Part shown: positions 1 through 9,599 of the stretch, piece by piece
Layout of the letters: each line of letters opens with the position of its first letter
Position numbering within the stretch: the stretch's first letter is position 1
Source of the DNA: Cephalopachus bancanus
Lineage: Eukaryota > Chordata > Mammalia > Primates > Tarsiidae
Reading direction: 5' to 3'
Assembly (NCBI GenBank): GCA_027257055.1
Contig: JAPVLO010000572.1
Span: 310,001-374,000, forward strand
DNA: 64,000 nt
The notes under the pieces: model-generated
The model's database searches: none
Seen by the model: only the letters and a program-made list of their open reading frames with translations
What the model was told of the DNA's origin: nothing
Program-made: the position numbers and the translations under genes

Positions 1-837
1 CCTATCTCTAAAATAATGAAAAAAAATGTAGGTGACAATATTAGCTTCATAAAACATCATTGAATGTTTCCGTATATTTTTGTGATCACATAAAGATTTC
101 CATAAACTATAAAAATATAGATCTTAACTTTTAAAAAAACTGTAATTGACACTGCTGAATATAACATAGCAAGTGTTTTCAGAATGGCAGAAATACCAAC
201 ATTTAGAAGCAGTATAAGATTTCAAAAGTGTATCTGATTTTTAAAAATAACAACTAGTTAAATATTTTCATCACAGTATCCACAGGCATCTAAACTGTGC
301 AAATGGAAAACAAAATATATGTCTCCACAATGATATTCTAATACTGGATAAAAATTATATTAATTTGTAGATCCTCAGTGATATATTGGTTGTGATATGA
401 TTACTATCTCACACATACAATAGCAGAGAAAGGTCAACTACAGACTTAAAACACCAAAACCAACAAAGCAAATAATATACAAAAAAAAAATACATAGCTG
501 TGAATGAAGTACAACTAGATACATACATACATGTTCAAAGCCCAGAATTGGTAAAATTGATTATACTATGTAATGAGCCTCCACTAACAATTCTGGCAAG
601 GATGAACTAAAAGGAAAGTTCAGAATTTTCACTGTAAACCTAAGAACAAGAAGGAAGAAATAATGGAACTGAGGTGTCCTTGCTACAAGCCACTAGCTCT
701 GTCCTCTAGATAAAAATTTCCAATTCATTGTTTTAATTGGACACATGCTGATATTTAAGGTGTGTCCACTTAAAGCAATGAAGACTCTCCTACACAGCCT
801 CATGACCATTATCATACCCAGCAAATTTATCATTAGT
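1..837. other. AT-rich DNA, nothing recognised
   Basis: No reading frame, RNA gene or repeat that I can name. The first bases could be the A-rich tail of an Alu lying mostly outside the window. Confidence 0.5.
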
Positions 838-972
838 TTTGTTTTTGTTTTTAAAGAGATGGAGTCTTGCCATGTTGCCTGGGCTGAACTTGAACTCCTG
901 GGCCAAGTGATCCTCCCCCTTTAACCTCCCAAGAAGATGGCATTTACAGGTATGTGCCACCAAGCCCAGCTT
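838..972 (-). repeat. Old Alu/FLAM fragment
   Basis: Antisense Alu left-arm words are visible: GAGATGGAGTCTTGCCATGTTGC, then GAACTCCTGGGCCAAGTGATCC, ending CACCAAGCCCAGC. About 135 bp, so a monomer or truncated copy, and clearly diverged. Confidence 0.7.
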
Positions 973-984
973 CACTGATTCAGT

Positions 985-1300
985 ATTATTGCCTAATGTA
1001 CAGTCTACATTCAAATTCTCCAATTTGACACAAAAATGCCCTTAATAGTGTTTTTCAAAATCTAGACTCCAAATAGAGTTCACACATTGCATTTGGTTGT
1101 CACATGACTTTTATCTTCTTTATTCTCAGTTGTACCCTTGATTTTTTTTGTTTTTGTTTTTTCTAACATTTGGTATTTTTATTGTCAGCTGTACTCGTTT
1201 GCCCGCTCCATATTCTGGATCTTCTTATCATTTCCTCATGACTAAAGTCAAGGACAAACAATTTTAGCAAAAATACAACTCTGGTGATGCTGTGTTTACT
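985..1300 (-). mobile_element. Ancient L1 (L1M-type) 3' fragment
   Basis: Antisense 3'-end words of mammalian-wide L1 are recognisable (CACACATTGCATTTGGTTGTCACATG, TTTCCTCATGACTA, GTGATGCTGTGTTTAC). The same family recurs at the right edge of the window. No coding capacity. Confidence 0.55.
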
Positions 1301-1419
1301 TGTTTCGTGTGTGTGCACGCACACGCACATGTGTAAGTTTACGTACCTCCTGCTTCCCCACTACCTCCAACCTATACTGTATACACCATAAGTGCAGTGA
1401 AAATATCAATGTTGTTCAA

Positions 1420-1490
1420 CATTATGTCTAGCACTTAAGACTATATCCTACATACAAAGTCCTCAATATATATTTGTTGAATAATATTTT
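1420..1490 (+). mobile_element. L2 LINE 3' tail fragment
   Basis: A run resembling the L2 3' end (TAGCACTTAAGAC, then CAATATATATTTGTTGAATAA). Short and old. Confidence 0.4.
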
Positions 1491-1586
1491 TCCATAGCAT
1501 ACAGTATCAAAGTAAAGTACTTTCAAAGTGCACATGTACCGAACAGTTATTTGTTGATGCTAATTAATGATTAAGAAGTAACGTTA

Positions 1587-1880
1587 GCCGGGCTTGGTGG
1601 CTCACCCTGTAATCCCACGCCTTTGGGAGGCTGAGGTGATTGGATTGCCTGAGCCCGTGGGTTCGAAACCCGCCTGGGCAGCAAGACCTCACCTCTACAA
1701 TAAATCAAAAAAATAAATCAGCCGGGCGTGGTAGCGCACGCCTGTAATTCCGGCTACTCGGAACGCTGAAGCGGAAGGATCGCCAGAGCCCAGCGGGTCG
1801 AGGCTGCGGTGGCTGGAAGCAGCCACTGCACTCCAGTCTGGGCGACAGAGTGAGACTCCGACTCAAAAAAAAAAAAAAAA
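1587..1880 (+). mobile_element. Young Alu, first of a tandem pair
   Basis: Full-length dimeric Alu from GCCGGGCTTGGTGGCTCA to a 16-A tail. It carries the lineage diagnostics ATTGCCTGAGCCC, GTGGGTTCGAAACCCGCC, TCTACAATAAATC and GAGCCCAGCGGGTCGAGG, and lacks the AACTTGG block after CTGGGCA (here GCAGCAAGACC), a trait of the youngest subfamily here. The left flank AAGAAGTAACGTTA (1573-1586) recurs as GTAATGTTA (1881-1889) and GAAGTAATGTT (2168-2178). Confidence 0.93.
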
Positions 1881-1889
1881 GTAATGTTA

Positions 1890-2167
1890 GCCAGGCTCAG
1901 TGGCTCAGCCTGTAATCCCGCGCCTTGGGAGGCTGAGGTGAATGGACTGCCTGAGCCCGCGGGTTCGAGACCCGTCTGGGCAACTTGGCAAGACCTCATC
2001 TCTACAATAAGTCAAAAATTAGCCGGTGTGGTTCCAGCTACTTGGAAGGCTGAGGCAGAAAAATCGCCGGAGCCCAGCAGGTCGAGGCTGTGGTGGCCGG
2101 GAGCGACCACTGCACTTCAGTCTAGGCGACGGAGTAAGACTCCAACTCAAAAAAAAAAAAAAAAAAA
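1890..2167 (+). mobile_element. Young Alu, second of a tandem pair
   Basis: Dimeric Alu starting GCCAGGCTCAGTGGCTCAG and ending in about 20 A. It keeps AACTTGGCAAGACC, so it belongs to a different subfamily from its neighbour at 1587. The left-arm hairpin word GCGGGTTCGAGACCCG is present. It is separated from the first Alu only by a copy of the target site. Confidence 0.93.
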
Positions 2168-2628
2168 GAAGTAATGTTGTTAGGATTCAACACTATATTA
2201 TGATGAGAATATTTTGAAACTATAAAAATATTTTTAGTTCTAGGTAAGTGCTTTTAACCAGGGCTGCACAAACTACTCTTCTATTGAGGGAGAATTAATT
2301 GATGAACTATCAAAAAATTCTCACACTGAGAGTTAGTAGGAGTTCAAGTAACCATAAGAACCCTAAACTAATGTGAGGACAAAGGAAGTGATGCGCTCTC
2401 TTCTCAAGGAAAATTGGTTTAGACTGTTACTCTACGTTTAAAGCTACTTATTATTATAAAACTGTAATTCTTAAAAAAAAAAAAAAAAAAAAGCTCTCCA
2501 GGAAGAAGAAAGTGGTACATGTGCCAGATTTTCCTCAATGAGCTGAAAGTTCAAGATGATTAAGACCTACTCTCATCACCTCTGAGAGATCAGGAGAAAA
2601 TCAATAATTATATATTTTTCAAAAAGTT
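2168..2628. other. Unique AT-rich stretch
   Basis: No gene or named repeat. An A18 tract at about 2474-2491 looks like an isolated poly(A), but I see no SINE or flanking duplication attached to it. Confidence 0.45.
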
Positions 2629-2918
2629 TGGGTTTGGTGGCTCAGTCTGTAATCCCGGCACTTTGGGAGGCCGAGGCAAGAGGATTGCCTGAGCCCGCGG
2701 GTTCAAGACCAGTCCAGGCAACTTGGCGAGACCTCATCTCTACAATAAATCAAAAATTAGCCAGGTGTGGTAGCACGCGCCTGTAGTTCTGGCTACTTGG
2801 AAGGCTGAGGCGGAAGGATCACCGGAGCCCAGCAAGTCAACACGGGTGGCCGTGAGTGTGCCACTGCACTCCAGTCTGGGCAACAAAAGTGAGACTCCAA
2901 CTCAAAAAAAAAAAAAAA
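2629..2918 (+). mobile_element. Alu
   Basis: Full-length dimer with the GCCCGCGGGTTCAAGACC left-arm word, TCTACAATAAATC linker and a 16-A tail. AAAAGTTT before it and AAAGTTT after the tail look like the target-site duplication. Confidence 0.9.
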
Positions 2919-3427
2919 GTTTAGGTGCTGTAACTAGACATTTATTCAAGGTAAGTAATGTACAAAGAGAAGAACTTTTCTAAAATCTTATCATTTCTAC
3001 TATGTACAGACCTTAGGAAGAAGAACGCAGTGAAAGATCTGTTGAACACTCAACCTGAAAAACAGAAGCTACAAAGTATCAAATTCCTCAACTTTCTCTC
3101 CACCCTTTCCCCTAATCCTATTCACAAAAACCTTACCTAATCCAATTCTCTAAGAACATGCCTCTTCTCTCCAGTAGTAGAGAGATCTCATATCCTCAAG
3201 AATCTCACTTCATCAATAATCTCCTTTCCTCTATTTTAAATCCCCTCCAAGTCTCCTTGGTGCAAACCTGCCATAATCAAAAACAATACAAATACTCATA
3301 AATTACTTATTCATTTCTTTCATTTTTCTCTCCAATAAACTGAGAAAAAGCACTTCCCACTTAATCCACTGCAAACTAACCTCTGTCCTGGTTACTATTA
3401 ACAACTGCATTAAAGAACTCCAAGATT
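2919..3427. other. No recognised feature
   Basis: Pyrimidine-rich unique DNA. A 60-codon frame at 2958-3140 has no recognisable domain and is probably chance. Confidence 0.4.
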
Positions 3428-3722
3428 GGGCATGGTTGCTCACACCTGTAATGTCAGCACTTTGGAAGGCCAAGGCAAGAGGACTGATTGAACTCAGGGG
3501 TTCAAGACCAGCCTAGGCAACATAGCAAGACCTTGCCTCTACAAAAAATATCAAAAGAAAATTAGCCCAGCATGGTGGTGTGAGCCTGTAGTCCCAGCTA
3601 CTTGGGAGGATGAGGCAAAGGACAGCCTGAGCCCAGGAGGTCAAGGCAGAAGTGAGCTGTGATCATGCCACTGTACTCCAGTTTGGGTGACAGAATGAAA
3701 CCTGTCTCAAAAGAAAAAAAAA
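3428..3722 (+). mobile_element. Older Alu (J-like)
   Basis: Dimer with heavier decay (GGGCATGGTTGCTCACACCTG; GCCTAGGCAACATAGCAAGACC). It keeps CAACATAGC rather than the young AACTTGGCG, indicating an earlier wave. Confidence 0.85.
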
Positions 3723-3759
3723 GACCACCAAATGACCAAATAACAGACAATGTTGTAAT

Positions 3760-4116
3760 TTCAGTTCTCGTTGTACCCAAGCTTTGTATAATAATTGATG
3801 ATCCATGACCTATTTCCCGACATTTTCTTCTTTTGGTTTCTGAGATGCTGCCACCCACAGTGCATGATTCTTCGCCCACTTCTCTAACCATTCCAGTTTC
3901 CTGTACTGATTTTTCCTCCTCTGACAACCCTTTAAATGCCGGAGCTGCCTAGGGTTCCCTTCTCTTGTGTTCTATATGTTTTGCTTGTCCTGATTAGCCA
4001 TTGTTCTTCCTAATGTTTCACCTAACTTTTATCTGTTAGACAATTTCCAAATCTTATTTTCTGCTATTTCACATGAAAAGCTTCAGACCCTTACTGCCTG
4101 GATTCTTACAGCACAT
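3760..4116 (+). mobile_element. L2 LINE ORF2-region fragment, left part
   Basis: Resembles the L2 reverse-transcriptase 3' region (CACTTCTCTAACCATTCCAG, CCCTTTAAATGCCGGAGCTG, CTAGGGTTCCCTTCTCTTG). Interrupted by the Alu at 4117 and resumed at 4407. Heavily mutated, with no open frame. Confidence 0.6.
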
Positions 4117-4406
4117 TTTTTTTTTTTGAGTCACAGTCTCACTGTCGCCCAGGCTGGAGTGCAGTGGCACCCTCACGGCCACCCCAGTGTTGACCCACTG
4201 GGCTCAGGCAATCCTTTTGCCTCAGCCTTTCAAGTAGCCAGAAATATAGGCGCATGATACCATGCCCAGCTAATTTTTTTATTAATTGTAGAGACAAGCT
4301 CTCATCAAGTTGCCCAGACTGGTCTCGAATCCCTGGGTTCAGGCAATCCTCTTGCCTCGACTTCCCCAAGTGCTGGGATTATAGGCTTGAGCCACACACC
4401 TGGCCG
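4117..4406 (-). mobile_element. Alu inside L2
   Basis: Antisense Alu starting with a T tract, then GAGTCACAGTCTCACTGTCGCCCAGGCTGG, ending CACACACCTGGCC. It splits an L2 LINE. Confidence 0.9.
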
Positions 4407-4715
4407 TAGCACTTTTTAATTTAACAAAACTGAAACGATGTTCTTATTTTCTTCAAACTCCTTTCCTTACTCCAGCATTCCCTCTCTAAGTTAATGTCAT
4501 TACTATCTGACCATCTCTCAAACTAGAATGTCTTATCCTTGATTCCTCCCCTTTCCCTAAAACTTCAAATTCACCAAATCCTGCTGGATTCTTCCTCGAA
4601 GACTACCTCCTAGCTATCTCTTACAACCATTGCCTTGTCATTATCGGCTCTCACCTGCACTATTAACACTGACTCCCAACTGATGTTCCTGTCAGCAGCC
4701 TTATGGCTTATTTAA
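4407..4715 (+). mobile_element. L2 LINE ORF2-region fragment, right part
   Basis: Continues the L2 from 4116: ATGTCTTATCCTTGATTCCTCCC, CACCAAATCCTGCTG, TACCTCCTAGCTATCTCT and TCTCACCTGCACTATTAACA follow the L2 order. Frame disrupted. Confidence 0.65.
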
Positions 4716-5195
4716 TGCACTTGCAATCTGCAGTAAGGAGAACCCACTCATTCCTGTGTCTAAAAGATTTTAAGTGAATCCTAATGTCTAGAAAAGTCAG
4801 TCACTAAAGGACACATAATCTTCATACTGTAAGTCTATGAAATGTAGATCTGTCTTACAACTGATGGTATCTATAACCACTAATTGGTCAACGGGCAGTA
4901 GCAAAGTACTCCTCATTGCCAAGGTAAATGCATACATTCAAAAGTGCCAGCAGCCACCAGGGAGAAAATATTAGAGATGCATGCATCTTTTATTCCACAC
5001 ACACTAAATGGTTGAATGAGAAGGTGGAGATACACAGTAAACCAAACATGTTCAGCTCATTTTCCAAAGTGGGAATCAAGAAGAGACTTGCTCTATCTAA
5101 CTATAAACCCACACTGGAGCCCAGCACCAACTTTTATATAATTATTTTTATTATTATATAGGTTGTCTTTAAGAATACTGTGCCACTAACACATA
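4716..5195. other. No recognised feature
   Basis: Unique sequence. The 77-codon frame at 4928-5161 shows no domain and is AT-rich at its end, so I do not call it a gene. Confidence 0.4.
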
Positions 5196-5432
5196 TGGTG
5201 ATACAAAAATTGACACTGCAAGGAAAAATTCTGCTATAAAACTCAAAAAGTGACTCAGAACCTTCACCCCCAAGAAAACTATTAGGATAAAAGAATTCAG
5301 CAAGGTTGCAGAATACAAGATTTATATATAAAAGTCAAACATATTTGTATACACTAGCAGTAGGCAATCTGAAAATAAATTAAGTAAAAATTCTATTTAC
5401 AAAAAAAGAACAAAATACTTGGGTATATATTT

Positions 5433-5737
5433 ATATTTTTATTTTTAGAGATGGGATCTCACTTGGTCACCCAGGTTAGAATGCAGTGGTGCAATCACTG
5501 CTCTCACAGTTCACTATAGCCTCAAATTCCTGGGCTCAAGAAATCCTCCTGCCTCAGTCTCCTGAGTACCTGGGATTACAGGCACAGACCACCATGCCCA
5601 GTTGATTCTTTTTTTTTTAGAGACAAGATCTTGCTATGTTGCCCAAGCTGGTCTCAAATTCCTGACCTCAAGCAATTCTCCCACCTCAGGGCCCCAAGTA
5701 ACTGGGATTATTGGTGCAAGCCACTAACCCTAGCTCA
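5433..5737 (-). mobile_element. Older Alu inside L1
   Basis: Antisense Alu (TTAGAGATGGGATCTCACTTGGTCACCCAGG to GCAAGCCACTAACCCTAGCT). Diverged, CpG-poor. Confidence 0.85.
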
Positions 5738-6274
5738 GAAAAAATGCAAAGCTTATAATGGAAACTACATAACAGTACTGAAAGAAATTAAATAAGACCT
5801 ACATAAATGGAAAGGTATCCCATGTTCATAGATGTTAACTGTATTAAAATGGCAATTTTCCCCAAATCAATCTACAGATTCAATCACAATAACTACCCAA
5901 GTCCAAGCTGTCATTTTTTTCATAGACTGACAGATTAATACCAAAATTCATATGGAAAACAACCCACAAATAGTCAAGCAATTTTGAAAAAGAAAAACAA
6001 AACTTGAAGATTCACAATTCCCGACTTCAAAACTTACTAAGAAACAACAGTAATTAAGGTGTTATGGTAAAGTACAGAAACATAAAACAATGGAATAAAA
6101 TTGAGACTCAAGAAACAAATACTGATATGTATGGTCACCAGATTTTTTACCAAACTGTCAAACAATTCAATAAGAACAGCCTTTTTAAACAAACGGTACA
6201 GGGAAACTGATATCCACATGTAGAAGACTGAAGGTGGACCTCTACATCTCACATCATATATAAAAATTAACTCA

Positions 6275-6575
6275 AGTCTGGGTGTGGTGGCTCACATCTG
6301 TAACCCCAGCACTTTGGGAGGCCAAGGCTGTAAACTGCTTGAGTCCAGGAGTTCAAGAGCAGCCTGGGCATCATAGCAAAACTAGTCTCTACAAATAATC
6401 AGAAAATTAGCTGGTCGTGATGGCATGTGCCTGTTGTCCCAGCTACTCGGGATGCTGCAGTGAAAGGATCACCTGAGCCCAGGAGGTCACAGCTGCCATA
6501 AGCTGTAATTGTTGTGATCATGACACTGCACTCCAGACTGGGTGACAGAGACCCAACTCAAAAAAAAAAAAAAAA
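6275..6575 (+). mobile_element. Older Alu inside L1
   Basis: Dimeric Alu (GTCTGGGTGTGGTGGCTCACATCTG to an A15 tail). AAATTAACTCAAG before and AAATTAACTCAAA after the tail form a clear target-site duplication. Confidence 0.9.
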
Positions 6576-6783
6576 TTAACTCAAAATGGATCACAGAGCT
6601 AAATGCAAGAGCTAAAACTAAAGCTCTTAGAAGAAAGCATAGGTGTAAATCTTTGTGACTTGATAGGCAACAAATTCTTAGGACATCAAAAGCACAAGCA
6701 GAAATCCAAAAAAGAATAAATTAGACTTCATCAAAATTAAAAGTTTTTATGCTTCAAAGGACATCATCAAGAAAGTGAAACAC

Positions 6784-6965
6784 AGATTTTTTTATTTCTC
6801 TGATGGGGGTGATGAAAATTATCTGAAATTAAATAAGGTGATAGTTTCATAACTCTGTGACTATACTAAAAACTAGTGAATTGTACACCTGTGCCTTTTA
6901 AGGTACCTGTGAACTATGTACATATAAATTTGGTAGTGAATTATATCACAATAAAACTCTTATTT
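6784..6965 (+). mobile_element. L1M 3' end
   Basis: Typical mammalian L1 3' UTR ending: GGTGATAGTTTCATAACTCTGTGACTATACTAAAAAC, AGTGAATTGTACAC, GTGAATTATATCACAATAAAACTC. Probably the 3' end of the L1 that begins at 5196, with an internal deletion. Confidence 0.7.
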
Positions 6966-7034
6966 AAAAGCTGTATAGTTAAAGTTTATGCATTTCAATT
7001 ATGTAACTTTAATCTAAAAAAACTTTTAAACTAT

Positions 7035-7402
7035 ATTATAAAGATGTGGAGTACAAGTCAGGATTAGGTGCAAAAGTAATGTACCTTCAGGTGAAGTTTG
7101 GGCCTCCAACTGGTCCTCACTTTCCCTGGTTTAGGACTAAATACCCTCTGTATTGTTACGGCCCCCCTCACTTTCCTCCCTCCCCTGGCAGTGTCCTGAG
7201 ACTGCCAATCCCTTCCCTCTGTTATTTTGATTAATGTTCAGGGCCCACTTATAAGTGAGAACATGTGGCATTCGGTTGTTTCTGTGGTAGATCACTAAGA
7301 ATGATTGTCTCCAATTCCATACGATTTGCTGAGAAGTCCACAATTTTGTTCTTCTCTATGGCTGAGTAAGAAAATGTGGTACATAAACATGATGGAATAC
7401 GT
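7035..7402 (-). mobile_element. 5'-truncated young-type L1 with 5' inversion
   Basis: Antisense lineage L1 3' UTR starts AAGATGTGGAGTACAAGTCAGG and runs to the ORF2 tail at about 7368 (GTTCTTCTCTATGGCTGAGTA). The next 34 bases (AAAATGTGGTACATAAACATGATGG) are L1 ORF2 in sense orientation and lie just upstream in the L1 order. That is the structure expected of twin priming. Confidence 0.75.
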
Positions 7403-7479
7403 TTGATATTATCCCTAATAAAGTACTTTTAATGGAATTATAAAAACAACAAAGTGCATTTTTAAAAATAACAAACAAG

Positions 7480-7738
7480 GCGGGTGCAGTGGCTCATGCC
7501 TGTAATCCCAGCACTTTGGGAGGCCAAGGTAAGATTTGCCTGAGCTCATGAGTTCGAGATCAGCCTGGACAACATAGAAAGACTTCGTCTCTACAAAAAA
7601 TAAAAAATTCTCTGGGTGTGGTGACACACACCTGTAGTCCCAGGACTTTGGGAAACTGAGGCAGAAGAATCTCTTTAGGTCAGGTGTTCAAAACCAGCCT
7701 GGGAAAATAATAAGAATCCATCTTTAAATTTTTTTTTT
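7480..7738 (+). mobile_element. Alu with atypical second arm
   Basis: A normal left arm (GGCGGGTGCAGTGGCTCATGCCTG ... CTACAAAAAATAAAAAATTCTC) is followed by CACCTGTAGTCCCAGGACTTTGGGAAACTGAGGC and AGGTCAGGTGTTCAAAACCAGCCTGGG. The second half is left-arm-like instead of the usual right arm, and ends ATCCATCTTTAAA. Confidence 0.65.
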
Positions 7739-7838
7739 AATGTACAAGGAGAATTTGAACTTCCTCAGTTCTAAGGCAGTTCCTTATGCCTGGGCTCCTG
7801 TGGTTTCCCTTGTTAATGAATGTGACAATTCCTAATAC

Positions 7839-8043
7839 TGTACTGTCCAATACAGTAGCCAGTGTTACATATGGTCGCTTAAATTTTAGTTCTAATGAAT
7901 TAAATTATAAATTCAGTCTCACTCTCACTAGTGACACTTCTAGCATTCAATACCTATATGTGGCTAGAGGCTACCACATACTGGATACAGTAAATATAGA
8001 ATACTGCCATCACTAGAGAAAGTTCTATTGGACAGCACTATGC
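7839..8043 (-). mobile_element. hAT-type MITE (MER33/MER3-like)
   Basis: Bounded by inverted ends TACTGTCCAATAC and TATTGGACAGCACTA, with the internal words ATGTGGCTAGAGGCTACC and CACTAGAGAAAGTTC. This is the non-autonomous hAT-Charlie class common in eutherians. The family name is from memory and may be off by a subfamily. Confidence 0.65.
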
Positions 8044-8044
8044 T

Positions 8045-9599
8045 AACACAGAAGAAACATCCACAGAGAACCTCCAACATTCCGATTAAGGGTTCTTATA
8101 CTGGGTTTCATGGCAATAAACAAATTCTCCTGAAAACATGGGAAACAAAGCATAAAAATATCAACCAAGGAATACTGTTCATGAAGTTCAGACTAAAACA
8201 GTAGCTAACTTTTACTTTTAGAATCATCAAGTTATAGATGCTGTTCAGGGAACTCCTCCGAAGCAAATTTTCTCATCTATCAAAATAGATTATCACTATA
8301 CTGCCAATTTCCTCAAGTGAGGCGTAAAGATTATGCTGAAATATGACTGAAGCAAATTATTATTTCAGCCAAAGGTCTAATAAAAGGTATATTTATAATC
8401 CATGATATCAAAGAGTTTATGATTCACAGCAAAATACACAGAATAAAAATTATTTCCTAACAGCTTTGGTACAACAGGAATAATTTTAAAAATTAAATAC
8501 ATTTGTGTCATCTAGAAAAAAAGGTTTAACCCAGATGATTTCTATACATCTAGTTCTAAAATTGTCCATTTCAGATAGTTCAGATAGACTTCTGTTAATG
8601 CTCATTAACATAATAAATATGCAGTATCAGGAAACAGGTGTGTTCTTAATTCACATATTTAGAACATTTTTAGCACTTAAAAAATTTTTGAAGGTGAAAA
8701 AATGTGAATTCAAATTCATGTTTATACTTAGGAACCGGAAACAAAAAACGTCACCTTGTATTCCCTCAAGTTATCACTGCAAATATGTGCAGTGTAAATA
8801 ACATTCCAAATAGAAAACATAATACTTTATGTTAAGAAATTTTAAATCAATTCTTTCCTTGCCTAAACTACCGGGCACCAGATGCCATTAGTCAAAACGG
8901 CTCCTTTGAAAGTATTTTCAAACATTTGAAAAGGTCACTTAAGAATTTAAGTACATTTTATTTTATCCACATTAAATACTTTTACATTCAACTGTCTTTG
9001 GAATTTACTACCGAAAAAAAGAATTCCCAAGAGAGAATGAAAACATGGAAATTGAAACCAGCCGGTAGGCTAGGTATACAGAAGGGTCACATGGAATCGA
9101 TCTGAAGGGGAAAGTTACTACTACTACCACCAGAGCATCTGGAGTCAAATTAAATCAAGCACTATTTACATATCTCTAGCTCTGTACTGACCTCACATGG
9201 TGCTTTCCTATATGCTACACACAGGCCCACCTAGGTCTTCACATTTGAGTTAGTGTTAATGGTGTACATCTTTAACCAAAGTTAAATGTTTTAAAGAATA
9301 TAACATTCCACAACCCTTTTTTCATTGTTCAAGAACCCTTGCTGTTCGTCAAATCACCCCGATAAATCCATCTGTTCCCTTTAACTGCTTCCAAAGAAAA
9401 ATTCTAGCAACCAAGGACACCAGATTGCAAAACAGTCAGAGTCAGAGCTCTGGCACTACCGTAATATGTTAACAAACCCTGGCAAATCAGTAAGATTCTT
9501 TAAACCATAATTACCTCAATGGTAAAAATGAATACAACGCCAATCTACACCCGAGGAAGGATATGAGTTAGAGTTCACTAAACAGAAGAGACGTCTCCG
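8045..9599. other. Repeat-poor unique region upstream of the CpG island
   Basis: About 1.5 kb of AT-rich DNA with no strong repeat. A 98-codon frame at 8505-8801 has no recognisable motif. A weak MIR-like stretch lies near 9425-9540. The region could hold distal regulatory DNA for the promoter at 10 kb, but nothing shows it directly. Confidence 0.45.
9425..9540 (-). repeat. Possible MIR fragment
   Basis: Weak match to antisense MIR (AGAGCTCTGGCACTACC, CAAATCAGTAAGATTCTTTAAACC, TTACCTCAATGGTAAAAATGAATAC). Low confidence. Confidence 0.3.

Larger units (their letters stand above)
5196..6783 (+). mobile_element. L1 ORF2 3' region split by two Alus
   Basis: Sense-strand L1 ORF2 text runs in three blocks (5196-5432, 5738-6274, 6576-6783). 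It includes AATTCAGCAAGGTTGCAGAATACAAG, AATAAATGGAAAGGTATCCCATG-like words, and TTGGAAGAAAGCATAGG-like then GACTTCATCAAAATTAAAAG. The frame is broken throughout. The Alus at 5433 and 6275 were inserted later. Confidence 0.85.

Noticed and set aside
1881..1889. Tandem Alu pair as an assembly duplication
   Set aside because: The two Alus differ at subfamily-diagnostic positions, so it is not a duplicated read or collapsed repeat.
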